Assembly: GCA_023101725.1 (NCBI GenBank)
Contig: JALJCO010003968.1
Span: 496,001-560,000, forward strand
Direction: 5' to 3'
Source of the DNA: Atherinomorus stipes
Taxonomy: Eukaryota; Chordata; Actinopteri; Atheriniformes; Atherinidae
Length of the DNA: 64,000 nucleotides
The translations under genes and the position numbers were made by a program. The notes under the pieces were generated by a model. The model worked only from the letters and a program-made list of their open reading frames with translations. It did no database searches and was not told the origin of the DNA. Below, one piece after another: positions 23,310 through 33,498 of this stretch. Numbering within the stretch: the first letter of the stretch is position 1; each line of letters begins with the position of its first letter.

Positions 23310-24824
23310 AGGAGTGATGACATAGCAGTAAAAACTAGTTTATGTTGTTGGCATTACTGCATATGTAAATACTCCAAAGACAAAAACGGCATTTTTTACA
23401 GCGGGGTATTGTTTTGAAACACCAGACCTCACTTCCTCAGCAAAACAGTTGGGCTCGGTTATGATATGCAGCTTTACCTGGAGACCACGTTGACTTCATT
23501 TTGATTGGCTAAACCTTATTTGGCTATGACTTTATTTAGAAAACCTAGGTCAAGCTGCGGTCGGAGTTTGCTAAAAGCTAACTGCTAGCATCATGGGCAC
23601 TTCAGACAGTGAGCTACGTTTATCAGACAAGACAGCATTTAGAAAATAAATAAACTTACAGGTAATGACAAGGTTGTGGTTGCCTCCCTCAGTGTTGCTG
23701 CAGAAGTTTTCTTTTAAAGGCCTCCTTCCACTGAAAACCCGTTTAACTTGCTCCTTCTGAAATACGGAGGGTTTCCCCTTGTTTACTTACACATGCTGAC
23801 TTGCTAGCGCTGCGTTGCCCCCAGTCGGCTGTGCTTTCTCATCAGAGAAACAATATGAAGAAAAGAGTGAATCGGGAACAGCCTCGCACTTCTATGTCAC
23901 ATTGCTAATAGCGTATCCCACGTGGGGTTTCTATCTGTCCATTGGAAGGCAGGTAACCCTCCACTACACACTAGAAGTAAAGACTGCACGACTGTACCTT
24001 CGGAGTTGAGAAGCTAATTAGCAAACTGTTTGTTAGCATGGCGGAACAAACTTGTTTGTCGGCTCTATTTCCTGTCTGTAACTAAATAAGAGTGGAGGGC
24101 GGAGCTTCCCTCATACACTGATGGGGGGTAGCCAATCAGATGGAAATTCATGAGAAGGACCCGGAAAAGCCTGCCGTTGGACCACAAGCCTCTCTTCTAG
24201 TATACAAATACAGCTGGATACAAAGCAATCAGAATGTTTTTTTTAAACAGAAACGATGCAGAATGCATTCAATAAAAATGGAGAACACAGAAATATTAAT
24301 GAAATGACCATGGAAGTACAACTTTAAGGCATTTGTTTGAAAACCCAGACCTGACTGCACAGAAGTTACTACTAGCTCCATACACGCAATTGAATCAGAT
24401 AGGGAGGGGGGAGCGAAGCGAACGGTGCATAAACCGTTAGGAGAGAGGAGGGGGCGGGGGGCTGTTTATTTGATAGTGTGCTCTTCTTGGAGGGCCCGGG
24501 CAGGCTTTGAACCCCAGACTCCTGGGTGAAAGCCATGAGCGCTGACCATTCAGCCAAAGGGACATCCCTGTGGCCAAGTAGCCAGGGCACATGATCAGTC
24601 GGAGGCATAGTGACAGGACCACACTGTCACATGTAGAATGATAGAACTACGTAGAATGATGGCCTGCTGTCTGAATTAACCGTTTCTGAGCAGAGAGACA
24701 AAGCTGACTATGAACAGGGACTTTTGATTCTCACTCTGGACATTCACATGGCCTCATCAGTGCATGACAGATCATATTATACCCCCAAAACCCCAGAAAA
24801 GTACAATTTGATGTCATGGCACCT
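23310..24824 (+). mobile_element. piggyBac-like non-autonomous element, copy A
   Basis: Flanked by TTAA on both sides (23306-23309 and 24825-24828), with inverted ends AGGAGTGATGACAT and AGGTGCCATGACAT (read inward). TTAA duplication is typical of piggyBac-group transposition. There is no transposase ORF. Its two arms, 23310-23730 and 24330-24800, are closely repeated in reverse orientation at 40780-41558. About 600 bp in the middle and the tRNA-like insert are private to this copy. Confidence 0.65.
24493..24568 (-). pseudogene. tRNA-Glu-like pseudogene or SINE head
   Basis: The minus strand reads GGATGTCCCTTTGG, an A-box-like GGCTGAATGGTCAG, a central segment with TTTCACCCAGGAG (as in the TTC-anticodon arm of tRNA-Glu), and a B-box-like GGGTTCAAAGCC. 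The acceptor ends do not pair well, so it is not a functional tRNA. It interrupts the piggyBac-like copy and is absent from the other copy, so it inserted later, probably as a SINE or tRNA retropseudogene. Confidence 0.5.
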
Positions 24825-24879
24825 TTAATGAATAAATTTAAAACAAATAAAAGAAATAGAAACTTTTTTTTTTTTTTTA

Positions 24880-24892
24880 GATGGGGGTAGAA

Positions 24893-24923
<31 letters not shown>

Positions 24924-25990
24924 TCTCCCTCTATCTGCTCCCCCTGGGGCAAATCTTCAGGAAACATAAATGTTCATTCCATCTGTATGCCGACGACACT
25001 CAGGTCTACGTCCCATTAAAACACAACAATCCCTCTGCATTAGCAGGTCTGCTAGCCTGTCTCGAGGATGTTAAAATCTGGATGTCTCTCAACTTTCTAC
25101 ACTTTAACGAAAATAAAACCGAGGTCATCGTCTTCAACCCCACTGCTCTCAAGCCTTGCTGATCTTGGTTCTCTGTCCGGTCATTTACATACTGTGGTCA
25201 CAAATCTTGGTGTTCAGCTGGACAACTTTTTAAATCTAGATAAACAGATAAAAGCCACTGTTAAGGCCAGCTTTTTTCATCTGAGGCGTTTAGCAAAGGC
25301 TAAACATTTTTTAGCCCGGTGCGACCTGGAGACAGTCATCCATGCTTTTATAACCAGCCGGATTGATTATTGCAACGCACTCCTCCTTGGCGTATCTCAG
25401 AAACACCTGTCTCGCCTCCAGTTGGTCCAGAATGCTGCAGCATGGCTACTGACGGACACCAGGAAGAGAGAGCACATCTCCCCCGTTCTGGCCTCTCTTC
25501 ACTGGTTGCCTGTAACTTTTAGGGTTCAGTTTAAGATTCTCTTAAATGTTTTTAAATCTTTAAATGCCCTAGCCCCCTCCTATCTCGCAGAGCTTCTCCA
25601 TCCTCATGTTCCCACTCGCACTCTTCTTTCAGCTGAGTTGCTGCTGTTGGATGTACCGAGGTCTCGACGGAAGATGTGGGGGGATCGCTGCCATTGCATA
25701 TCAGACAGGCCTCGTCTCTGGCAGTTTTTAAATCCCTTCTTAAAACTCACCTGTTTGCCCTGGCGTTCCACCCTTCATGAGCCATTTTTCTGATTTTGTC
25801 TGTTGTTTAAAGTCTTATTTTTTCTGATATTTATGCTGTTTTTACTGTTCATTGTGTTGATTTGTTTTTATGTCTAATATTTGTTTTAATGTTCTCACTG
25901 AGATTCAATTTCTGTTTTACTTCTGTTCAGCGCTTTGTTATCGGTAGCTGCTGTGTTTAAAGCGCTATACAAATAAAGTTGACTTGACTA
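24880..25990 (+). mobile_element. L2/CR1-group LINE, 5'-truncated, one frameshift
   Basis: The plus strand encodes the reverse-transcriptase catalytic motif YADD (24986-24997) followed by 'CLEDVKIWMSLNFLHFNENK'. The frame stops at 25160, and the protein continues in another frame (about 25150-25793) with VTNLGVQLD, DYCNALLLG, RLQLVQNAAAWLL and ASLHWLPV, the standard order for the C-terminal half of ORF2. One frameshift therefore separates two otherwise well-kept parts. The 3' end is AGCGCTATACAAATAAAGTT at about 25961-25980. It is preceded by a (TA)n run at 24897-24924. The fairly intact reading suggests a comparatively recent insertion. Confidence 0.8.
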
Positions 25991-26688
25991 TATAAATTAA
26001 GGATAACATGAGGGGGGAGTGCAAAGGGAGCATGTGGAAAGGTGGATACACACCAATAAGTCCAATAAATGCAAGTTATGAAGAGTATTTGTGAAGGTTT
26101 TGGTATAACTTAGTTAAGCTTTATCTAGGTGGAATAACTTGTTGCTACAACACGTTTGTGCTACTTTATTGCAGCAGTCAGATATCAGCCTGCCCAGGTT
26201 TGTAAAACATCAGCCTAACTACAATAAGAAACACCAAGGCTGTTTGAAATAATTTCGTAGTTTGTTTAAAACACCCAAATGGATTTATTACTGGGGGGCA
26301 GTCCCATCCAAAAATCGGGGCTTGCGTCAGTGAGAGGTTAAACCAATCAGAACCAGGTTCTATCGGCGGCGGAGGCAGATCCAGAATCTGCAGTTGCTGA
26401 AGTGTAACTGCATGATCTGACTGCAGACGGACGGCTCCCGCGATGTTTGTTGTTCATGTGGTATGGTCACGTTTTCTGGTGCAGTGCAGGCGCAATCTGA
26501 AGTCGGACAAAGTTTCTAACCAGCATGGAACATTCCAGGACCACAAGCCCTCACTTCCAGCCGAGTTGCGCTGCAGATAGCCAAAGTCGAATGAGCCTAT
26601 TGCATTTTTGAGACTCTATATGAAATCTGCATATGAAAATATCGCGATATTTCAGTGTACTGATCTTTTTCCCCAGCCCTATGAATTA

Positions 26689-27460
26689 GACTTTTGCAAA
26701 TATCAAAAAGTCTAAAATGTTGGAGCTACAACATGCAGTAAAATATCTGAATCTGCAGATTCTTGTGGTTTACAAACTCGTTTACTGTTCAGCTATGAAG
26801 TGACAGCTTTTGTTTACTCTTATCTCGCATCATTTGCAGCTGGAGTCATTTCCAGCTACAACACTCCAAAAACATACTGTATACTTTCTAGTCGACACAT
26901 AAGAGGCTAAAGAAACAACTGCTTCACTCACAGCTTAAAATATAAGAGCTCATTCATCATTTAAGCAATTTAAACCAACTTTAACTACAAAGCATCTATT
27001 TGATCACATTTTTTGGCAGTGAAATGATGCTACACCTTTGTTGTGATATATTCCAGTAGTGACAGAGTTTGAACACGCGTTAAGATGTGAGTTTATGCAG
27101 TTCAGTCTTCTAAGCTGGTTGATGATAAACAGATGAGCAGGTGTTACGAGAGTACTTGTGCATGGAACATTAAGTAAACACGTCTGAAAGGTTCAACAGA
27201 GGCTTAGAATGAGCAAAGGAAATAACATTATCAGACACTGGAAAGCACAAATGACAGTGGAAGACTAAACATTTTGAGAAGAGGCCAGCACTCATTACTA
27301 CACTGCTCTTTTAGACTGTATCTGACTCAATGTGTCCATCTGCTGGCTGTTAGTAGGTCTGCAATGACGTCATCTTCTTGGCACAATGAGTTGACACAAA
27401 TCTGTTGTAAAAAAAAAAATAAAAAAAATTCCCCCCCAAAAAAGGAAAGCAAACGATCGT
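26689..27460. other. Intergenic stretch downstream of sgms1
   Basis: No exon or transposon end recognised. It ends in A-rich and C-rich homopolymer runs at 27408-27445. Confidence 0.5.
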
Positions 27461-27464
27461 GAAT

Positions 27465-29673
27465 CAAATACATCATAGTAAAAGATTTTATTCAAAAACA
27501 TCCCAAACCTTTAGCATATCTTACAAACATATTGTTTACACTCAAAAAAAGACATAAGATGGGTGACAGGTTTACAGAGAAAATAACAAGAAAACACATC
27601 TTTATTTCTTCAAGAAACAAACATAAAAAGAAACTTAATTGGCAAACTACAAGACAAACTTCATCCTTATCAAAACCCTCATACATAACCAGAGCCGTTT
27701 TAATTAAACAGCAACACAAATCAAAATATGGCCATATGTGAGGAACTCACTGTGCTCTTAAAAGCAGAGAAATTTTCTCAAGAAAAATCAAATGATTGGA
27801 CAATGCTACAGGAAGGGGACTGAGGCTACAGTCTCAAACTTTAAGACTCCTGTTGGCATTGAGAGCTATTGGCTCCATAAGTTCACTTTTAAAACAATGT
27901 TATTTTTCTCACCTTTGATGGGTTATAGAATTTAAAAGCATCCTCCGTTAATCATTTAAAAGTTATAGAATGGAAAGATTAGTGCACTTATTCAAAGCTA
28001 CTGAATTGAATCTGAAATTTTATTTTAACATAAGTCTTTTGCTATATATAAACTAGTTTAATACTCTTTACAATTCAGTCCGTTGCACAGAACAACAAAC
28101 AAAAGTCAAACCTATACATGATTAGGGTTACAATGGACGCATTTTCACATTCATGGAAAATATGTTTGCACATTTATGGCCAAACAAATCACCAGTTCTG
28201 TGCACCTGAACATCATCAAAACATTCAGCTTGTTTCCCACAACCTCACAAGTTCCTCACTGGGTGCTTGCTAGTTAGAAAAAGAGGGTAGTTTTGGTGTA
28301 CTTGACACTGAGATGCACCCTTCATACTGTAAGACAGCGGCTGAAGTATAAGAAGGAAAAAAAGCACAAATTCATTTCAAATATACTCAGACTTTGCCAA
28401 AATTAACTGTTTACACACCTTTGAAACAGGCCCCCCCTTAAACTTTTCTCCCTATGTCGTCACCCAGAAGGCAACAACACAACACAATGAAGTTAATTTT
28501 CATTTAGAACTGGGTCTCCATGTGGGGAAGAAGGGGGCGGATTGTTATCTCCCAAACAAGAGATGCCACAAGGACGAACAATACATGTCCATGTCCAGAA
28601 AAAACAAATCTTAACTCTGCAACTTAGAAACATTGCTTAATTGACATCCAATCAGACTGAAATGTTTTCATATTCTTTTGTCTGGTAGAACTAGCAACCC
28701 ACAGGATCATCAGTAATCTGGCTTTGAACGTGGCTGGTGTTGGTTAAAACAAACAAACAAATGAAATAAATACATTTAACAGTCATCTGTTTCTGTTACA
28801 GCATTAATCAAGTAAGCACAAACTGAAGTAATAAACCATTAATAAACAAACAGGGTGTTCACTCACTGCACCTAATTTTGGGAAGACCAATCTTCTGGTA
28901 AGGCTGGCGTAGTCGTTTTTATACATTCACGGGAACAAGACTGTGACAATGTCACGGCACTAGGTTGCACCGCAGCAGAGACACACAGGACAAATACTAC
29001 TTTACAATCAAGCTAAGAAAGGCACTGGATTAATGTTATATCACATTAAATTCATATGCTCTCAGTTATCCATCTTGAAAAAGCTAAAAATCTAAAAATC
29101 TTTTGTTGGACATCATTTGTTTTTGAAAAATAAAGTTTGACATATTTAGAAAAAATATTTTTTGCACCTTTGAATCATTTTAGCAAGGACAGTTTACAAA
29201 AGGAAGTTGCTCACTATAAAAAAAAAGAAAAAGAAAAAAATACTTATGGTGTTTTGGTACTGAAATAAGCATCTGATTGGCCCTGACTGCACTAAAAGTT
29301 AAAGGAAATGAGAACATTAATAATGATTTTGTGCTGAGAGGGTAAGTATTCTGACCAAAAACCTGTCAGTTTGTTGAAATGCTTCATAGATCTTTTTCTG
29401 AAGGAGAAATGTATGTGACCTAAGAGATACAAACGAAAAAGAAATAAATAGTGCGCCGTGTTGATAAATACTAACGGAAGAAAAAAAGGACAAGAAAAGG
29501 AAAGGAAAAAAAAAAAAAAAAAAAACACTAGATGGGTCACAGTGCTACCCATTTGGACATTTGCCTGTTAGTAGAGGTTAAAGGACAGCGCTACATAGAA
29601 CAATGCCATCTTTGATGAATAAAAACAGCACTTATTTAAGTCACAGTCCTCGCCTGCTTTAACTTGACAGCGG
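27465..29673 (-). other. sgms1: sgms1 3' UTR (inferred extent)
   Basis: Follows the sgms1 stop codon on the minus strand. No repeats are recognised. A canonical AATAAA on the minus strand at 27492-27487 gives the likely 3' end a few bases further down, for a UTR of about 2.2 kb. Internal TTTATT words on the plus strand allow shorter alternatives. The extent is inferred from the signal alone. Confidence 0.55.
27487..27492 (-). terminator. sgms1: Candidate sgms1 polyadenylation signal
   Basis: Minus-strand AATAAA, just before A/T-rich and homopolymeric sequence. Confidence 0.45.
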
Positions 29674-29850
29674 TCATTGTATATCCAGTCTGCTGTACTT
29701 CACGCCGCGGCTCCACTGCAACGCTCGCCATGAAAATGGCAGCTCATAGTTTCGGGGGACCATGCCGTTTACGTTCTCTTCAAAGAACTGGAACAGTCTA
29801 TACCACCACACCCGCGAAAATGGGTTGCTCTGGGATGTTTCCTTCAGAGT
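29674..29850 (-). CDS. sgms1: sgms1 coding exon 5 and stop
   Basis: Acceptor GTTTCAG|ACTC. Encodes residues 351-408, with RVWWYRLFQFFEENV and VKYSRLDIQ at the cytosolic tail, then TGA (29676-29674). The intron before it carries a GGAA microsatellite. Confidence 0.95.
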   Translation of the reverse strand, partial: TLKETSQSNPFSRVWWYRLFQFFEENVNGMVPRNYELPFSWRALQWSRGVKYSRLDIQ

Positions 29851-32800
29851 CTGAAACAAAACATAAACGTAAGCTGTCTGTTGCAACACTAAAAAGCTGA
29901 GACACGGTATGAGGAAGGAAGGAAGGAAGGAAGGAAGGAAGGAAGGAAGGTAGAAAGCAAGCAAGAAAGAAAGAAAGAACTACGGATTAAAAAGTGGGTT
30001 TTTAATACAATTTTAAACTATCCACAAACAAATAAGATGTTTCTTTAACTAAAAAGGAAATATTTCTGTGCAGATACTTGAACTTAGAAAATCCAGTATA
30101 CTAATCATTTAATACTAATAGGTATGCTAAGTTGCACCAGTTAATAAGCACACAATTTGTTGTTTAATCTTTCTGAACTGTTCACAAAAAATGCACTTTG
30201 GCTTTGCAAGTGTTTCTGCAAACAAAAATAACATATGACTCACCTGCTGGTTGGCCATAGTGTGGTACCACCAGAAGAGGCGCGTCGTTATAAAATATGC
30301 CACAACTACATCCACAGTGTAGTGGTCATGGGCAAGAAGGATGCAGAAAATCCCAACAGCACTCAAGCTCCAGCAAATCCAGTGGTACCACCAGAAGCGC
30401 TTGGGAGAATCTGAAAATCAGGAGACACCAATTAAACCAAATGCCTTAGACCCACAAAATAACAATTCTCATACAGACTTCTTCCATTAAAATCAATATC
30501 ATATTAAAGTTTACAGTTGACTTCAGGCTAAATGAGCCAACTAGGTCAGCAAATGACAGCAGTAAGTATTGTTTAAAGCGTTCCCTGCTTTTACCACTAG
30601 ATGTCAGGTCTGAACCAATCTGACTTGCCATGTGTTGAACTGTAAAAGAAAAACTTTTCTCAAAAGAAATGAAAAAAAAAACATAATAATCTACCTACTC
30701 TGGCTAAACAAGCACAACTGTTGCAACAGCCAACTTACGCTAACTTAGTGTGAAGTACATGAGCAAGCATGTGTGCTAAGGAACAGAAGGTGTGGTTGAG
30801 CAACTCAGAGAGGACTTCATGATGGTGAGGCCATAATTGTGAGGTGTTTAGACAGAGCAAACTTCCTCCCCATCTCTGAGACTGCATTTCCAGGTGACTA
30901 CAAGAAGTTTTGCAAAACACTGAAACCACTGAGATGCATGCACTGAAACTACACACATCTGATAGTTAAACTGAGTGAACAACAATCTTCCTTGTCAAAG
31001 ATTTCTTAAAATTGATACATAAGGATTTCAAAAATCAACTTGACATAAATTGTTAGTTTATAACACATGGGGTCGTTAAAACAATCAGCACATATAGTAT
31101 TAGTAAATATAGAACTGACATATTTTGAGGTAAGGCACTTAAATTCTAATGGGCAGAAAGATTCAAACTTCTTCCACATGCTTACAGTCCAACTTACACT
31201 CCTTGATGAAGAGGTACGTGAGTGTTAACATGACGGTATGACCACTGTACAGATAATCTCCACACATGGTGTGGGATCCTGTGATGGATAAGCCTCCACC
31301 AGCAATCATTTTCATTATTCTTCTCATCTGCGCCTCCCAATTCCCAAGAAGCTGAAAAGAAAAGCCATATATTATATCACATTTAAATTATAATTTAAAC
31401 AGAAAATATCACTGGCATGTGTTAAGGATGTATAAAAACCTGTCTGTGTAAAAAAGTGTGTAATCCCCCGTTTCTTCAGCATCTAAAAATAATGTGTTTT
31501 ACCAATTGTGTTGCTGCATCTTGTGAGTTCATAAATTATGTCATAAACTGTAAAATACATAGTAACCTTTCACTCGGAGTAATAAATAAAACAGATTGGG
31601 CACATAGTGATGTGTATTAAAAATTGAAGTTTGCAAAGTGAAAATATGCATTTGCCTTAATTAAAAATTATAAGCATTTTGCACTGAAGGAGTTAAAGTA
31701 TAAAGCTGTGGCTTTATAATTCTGGGGGTGGGTGTTTCAGACTGACATCTTCAGACTTTAAAATGCTGTGCTGTTCATTTAGCTGTTACTCAAAAGGAAG
31801 TGTTGCAATGTCCTGACAGAACACCAAAGGATGCAGGGTGCAGGGTCTGAGGGTGGTGCCTGACTAACCTGTGATTCACATCCCTCTGTTCATAACAAAG
31901 TCTATTTGAAAAACAATGGCACCATTGTTCAGGCTTTCCCAAAACCTATCGAAATTTATGTTTAATGTCCCATCAACTGAAATAAATCATTTCTGATGAA
32001 ATTCTAGTTTTCTTGTTTGACTTTCTTTTTCCTTCTCTTTTTTTCTCCCTTCTTGTGGCTGGGTTTCTGCAACTCATGCTTCATGTTTAACACAACCACA
32101 CAAGCCCTACGATGCAAATGTTCCACAATAGAAAGAGGTCTCCATCATCTGTGTTTACATTTTTTTTTCTATTATAAGAAAAAAAATATATTTCAATCTA
32201 AAATGTTTCTTTACAGAGGTTTCAACTAAGGTGGAAATAAAACAGCTTTGTACATAACAATAAAGCAAAAAACAAACCAAAGACAGCTTACAATCACCTG
32301 TTAATGGAAAGCACTCAGAAGCTTTCAGCTTACCAGAAATTCTTTTCTTTCTCTCCCCCCGCCCCCCCAGATATACCCATTCAGTCAATTATTTCCCTAG
32401 GACAGACATATAAAAGTGGATGTATTATACCTTTGGAGAGCATTTAAAGTGCATCCCAGGAACAGGAAGAGTAGTGATGTACATTGTAATACACCGGTAC
32501 AGATACAGTGTTCCCACAATGAAAAAGAATCTCCTGCCTATAATTGACCTGAAAAGATAAAAGAAGAATACAATGAAAACTGAGCTTTATATTTTGACCC
32601 AGAAATAGTTTAGGTGAAGACCACATCTAAAAGCTAAACTGACTGTACCTGTGCTTCAGCAAAATCCACTGTAACAACCAGAGTCCCACCAGCAGCATGC
32701 CATTAATTTCACAGATGGAGAAGGCCCACTCCACCCTGTCAAATAGGTCGAAGAACTTGTCTGGTAATGGTGGCGTATGCTCCTTTGGTGGAACTCTTTC

Positions 32801-33259
32801 ATGGACCACTGAAATGACTACAGTGGTGGTGACGAAGCAAACTACTGCGTAGATGAAGGCTATGCCCGTTTTCCCCCACTCTGTAGGGAACAGTGGCTGT
32901 GTAGTTTCTATTTTAGGCATGGGGATATGGACCATGTCCGGAAAGTCTTTCCTACCCAATGTGCCATTTCTCTGGGGCTTACTTATTCCATTAGGAAGTC
33001 CACCAACATGCCCATTTGCATGACCATTTTTGTGTGCCTCAATATGGCTCTCAATTCGAAGCGTCTCAAGACGCTCCAGGAGCTGCTGTCCACCGTCAGA
33101 TGAAACCAGCGAGAGGGGAGGTCTCTGGAAATCTGTGTTGGTGAGCCCAAGAAGGCCAGGTCCATCTGTCTGATGGAGGGCATCTATGTACTCTGGCATT
33201 CCCTCTTTGTTCAGCCAATTGCAAACATCGTCTGCTGACCACGCCACCACCTTCTTCAT
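29674..33259 (-). CDS. sgms1: Sphingomyelin synthase 1 (five coding exons)
   Basis: Transfers phosphocholine from phosphatidylcholine to ceramide, giving sphingomyelin and diacylglycerol in the Golgi. The coding join on the minus strand is 33259-32649, 32548-32431, 31351-31198, 30410-30244, 29850-29674. All introns are GT-AG and all phases fit, giving 408 aa (human SGMS1: 413). An N-terminal SAM domain (about residues 1-70) and the conserved EAHKNGHANGH linker (74-84) separate SGMS1 from SGMS2. Membrane segments follow, the first at about 131-153 and 184-203. The lipid-phosphatase-type triad is intact: His281 (SGHTVML), His324 and Asp328 (HDHYTVD), matching human His285, His328 and Asp332. 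The start is the first ATG after an in-frame TAG at 33337-33335. Nothing suggests damage. The teleost paralogue (a or b) cannot be decided here. Confidence 0.96.
29911..29950 (+). repeat. (GGAA)n microsatellite in last sgms1 intron
   Basis: About ten GGAA units at 29911-29950, followed by an (AAGC)/(GAAA) tail to about 29988. Confidence 0.9.
30244..30410 (-). CDS. sgms1: sgms1 coding exon 4 (catalytic His/Asp)
   Basis: Acceptor TTTTCAG|ATTC and donor CAGCAG|GTGAGT. Encodes residues 295-350, including HDHYTVDVVVAY (His324, Asp328) and TTRLFWWYHTMANQQ. Confidence 0.95.
31198..31351 (-). CDS. sgms1: sgms1 coding exon 3 (first catalytic His)
   Basis: Acceptor TTTTCAG|CTTC and donor GGAGT|GTAAGTT. 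Encodes residues 244-294 plus one base, including IAGGGLSITGSH and YLYSGHTVMLT with catalytic His281. Confidence 0.95.
32431..32548 (-). CDS. sgms1: sgms1 coding exon 2
   Basis: Acceptor TTTTCAG|GTC and donor CCAAAG|GTATAA. Encodes residues 204-243, including GTLYLYRCITMY and LPVPGMHF, a family-conserved stretch. The intron between exons 1 and 2 is only 100 bp. Confidence 0.95.
32649..33259 (-). CDS. sgms1: sgms1 coding exon 1 (SAM domain, first TM segments)
   Basis: Encodes residues 1-204, ending inside an Arg codon (AG|G) at donor CACAG|GTACAG. It includes the SAM domain, the glycine/asparagine-rich linker, the VISVVHERVPPKE signature and the FSICEINGM segment. Adenine at -3 gives a fair initiation context. 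Confidence 0.95.
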
Positions 33260-33315
33260 CTTGGACAGCAGGCAACGTGAAGGCTTAGGAGGGACCTCCA
33301 ACAAGAGGGCAATGT

Positions 33316-33387
33316 TTATGAGAGGACTGACTGTCTATGGGGCAGCAGTATGATGTCTCCAGTTTTGGCACATGACGCGTCTTGCAT
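33316..33387 (-). promoter_or_regulatory. sgms1 upstream ORF 1 (23 codons)
   Basis: ATG at 33387-33385, stop TAA at 33318-33316. It ends 56 bp before the main start, so reinitiation is possible. It would be translated only if the 5' exon is used as annotated. Confidence 0.45.
33335..33373 (-). promoter_or_regulatory. sgms1 upstream ORF 2 (12 codons)
   Basis: ATG at 33373-33371, stop TAG at 33337-33335. It overlaps uORF 1 in another frame and shares the frame of the main ORF. Confidence 0.4.
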
Positions 33388-33498
33388 CCAGAGGGAATCC
33401 AGACTCGTCTTTAAGTGATGAAGAGGAAGGTGGCAGGGCTTGTCGGATAGCTGGTAAACCAGGAACGCCTTCTTCACCTCATCAGCTTTTTCAGCTCC

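Larger units (their letters stand above)
22732..26680. mobile_element. hAT-like element with internal nested insertions
   Basis: The left end starts with AGGGCTGGGG at about 22734, and the right end is the inverse (CCCCAGCCCT, 26671-26680). The similarity runs inward about 50-60 bp, including CACTGAAATATCGC on both sides. The same 8 bp, ATGAATTA, flanks it (22724-22731 and 26681-26688). No hAT transposase is readable. The 3.9 kb is largely filled by a palindromic array, a piggyBac-like MITE, a tRNA-like insert and a LINE, listed separately. Confidence 0.75.
33260..33498 (-). other. sgms1: sgms1 5' UTR part of the first coding exon
   Basis: The acceptor TTTCCTGTAACAG|GGAG (minus strand) sets the upstream edge at 33498. 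The stretch carries two overlapping upstream ORFs and an in-frame stop (33337-33335) ahead of the main ATG. Exon extent is inferred from the splice consensus. Confidence 0.65.

Noticed and set aside
29908..29988. Direct repeats that could be mistaken for a CRISPR array
   Set aside because: A 4-bp microsatellite without spacers, in a vertebrate intron.
32983..33183. 66-codon minus-strand frame
   Set aside because: Out-of-frame shadow inside the first sgms1 coding exon.
33260..33304. Upstream extension of the sgms1 protein by 15 residues
   Set aside because: It would need a TTG start. The first ATG after the in-frame stop is at 33259 and aligns with the usual SGMS1 N-terminus.
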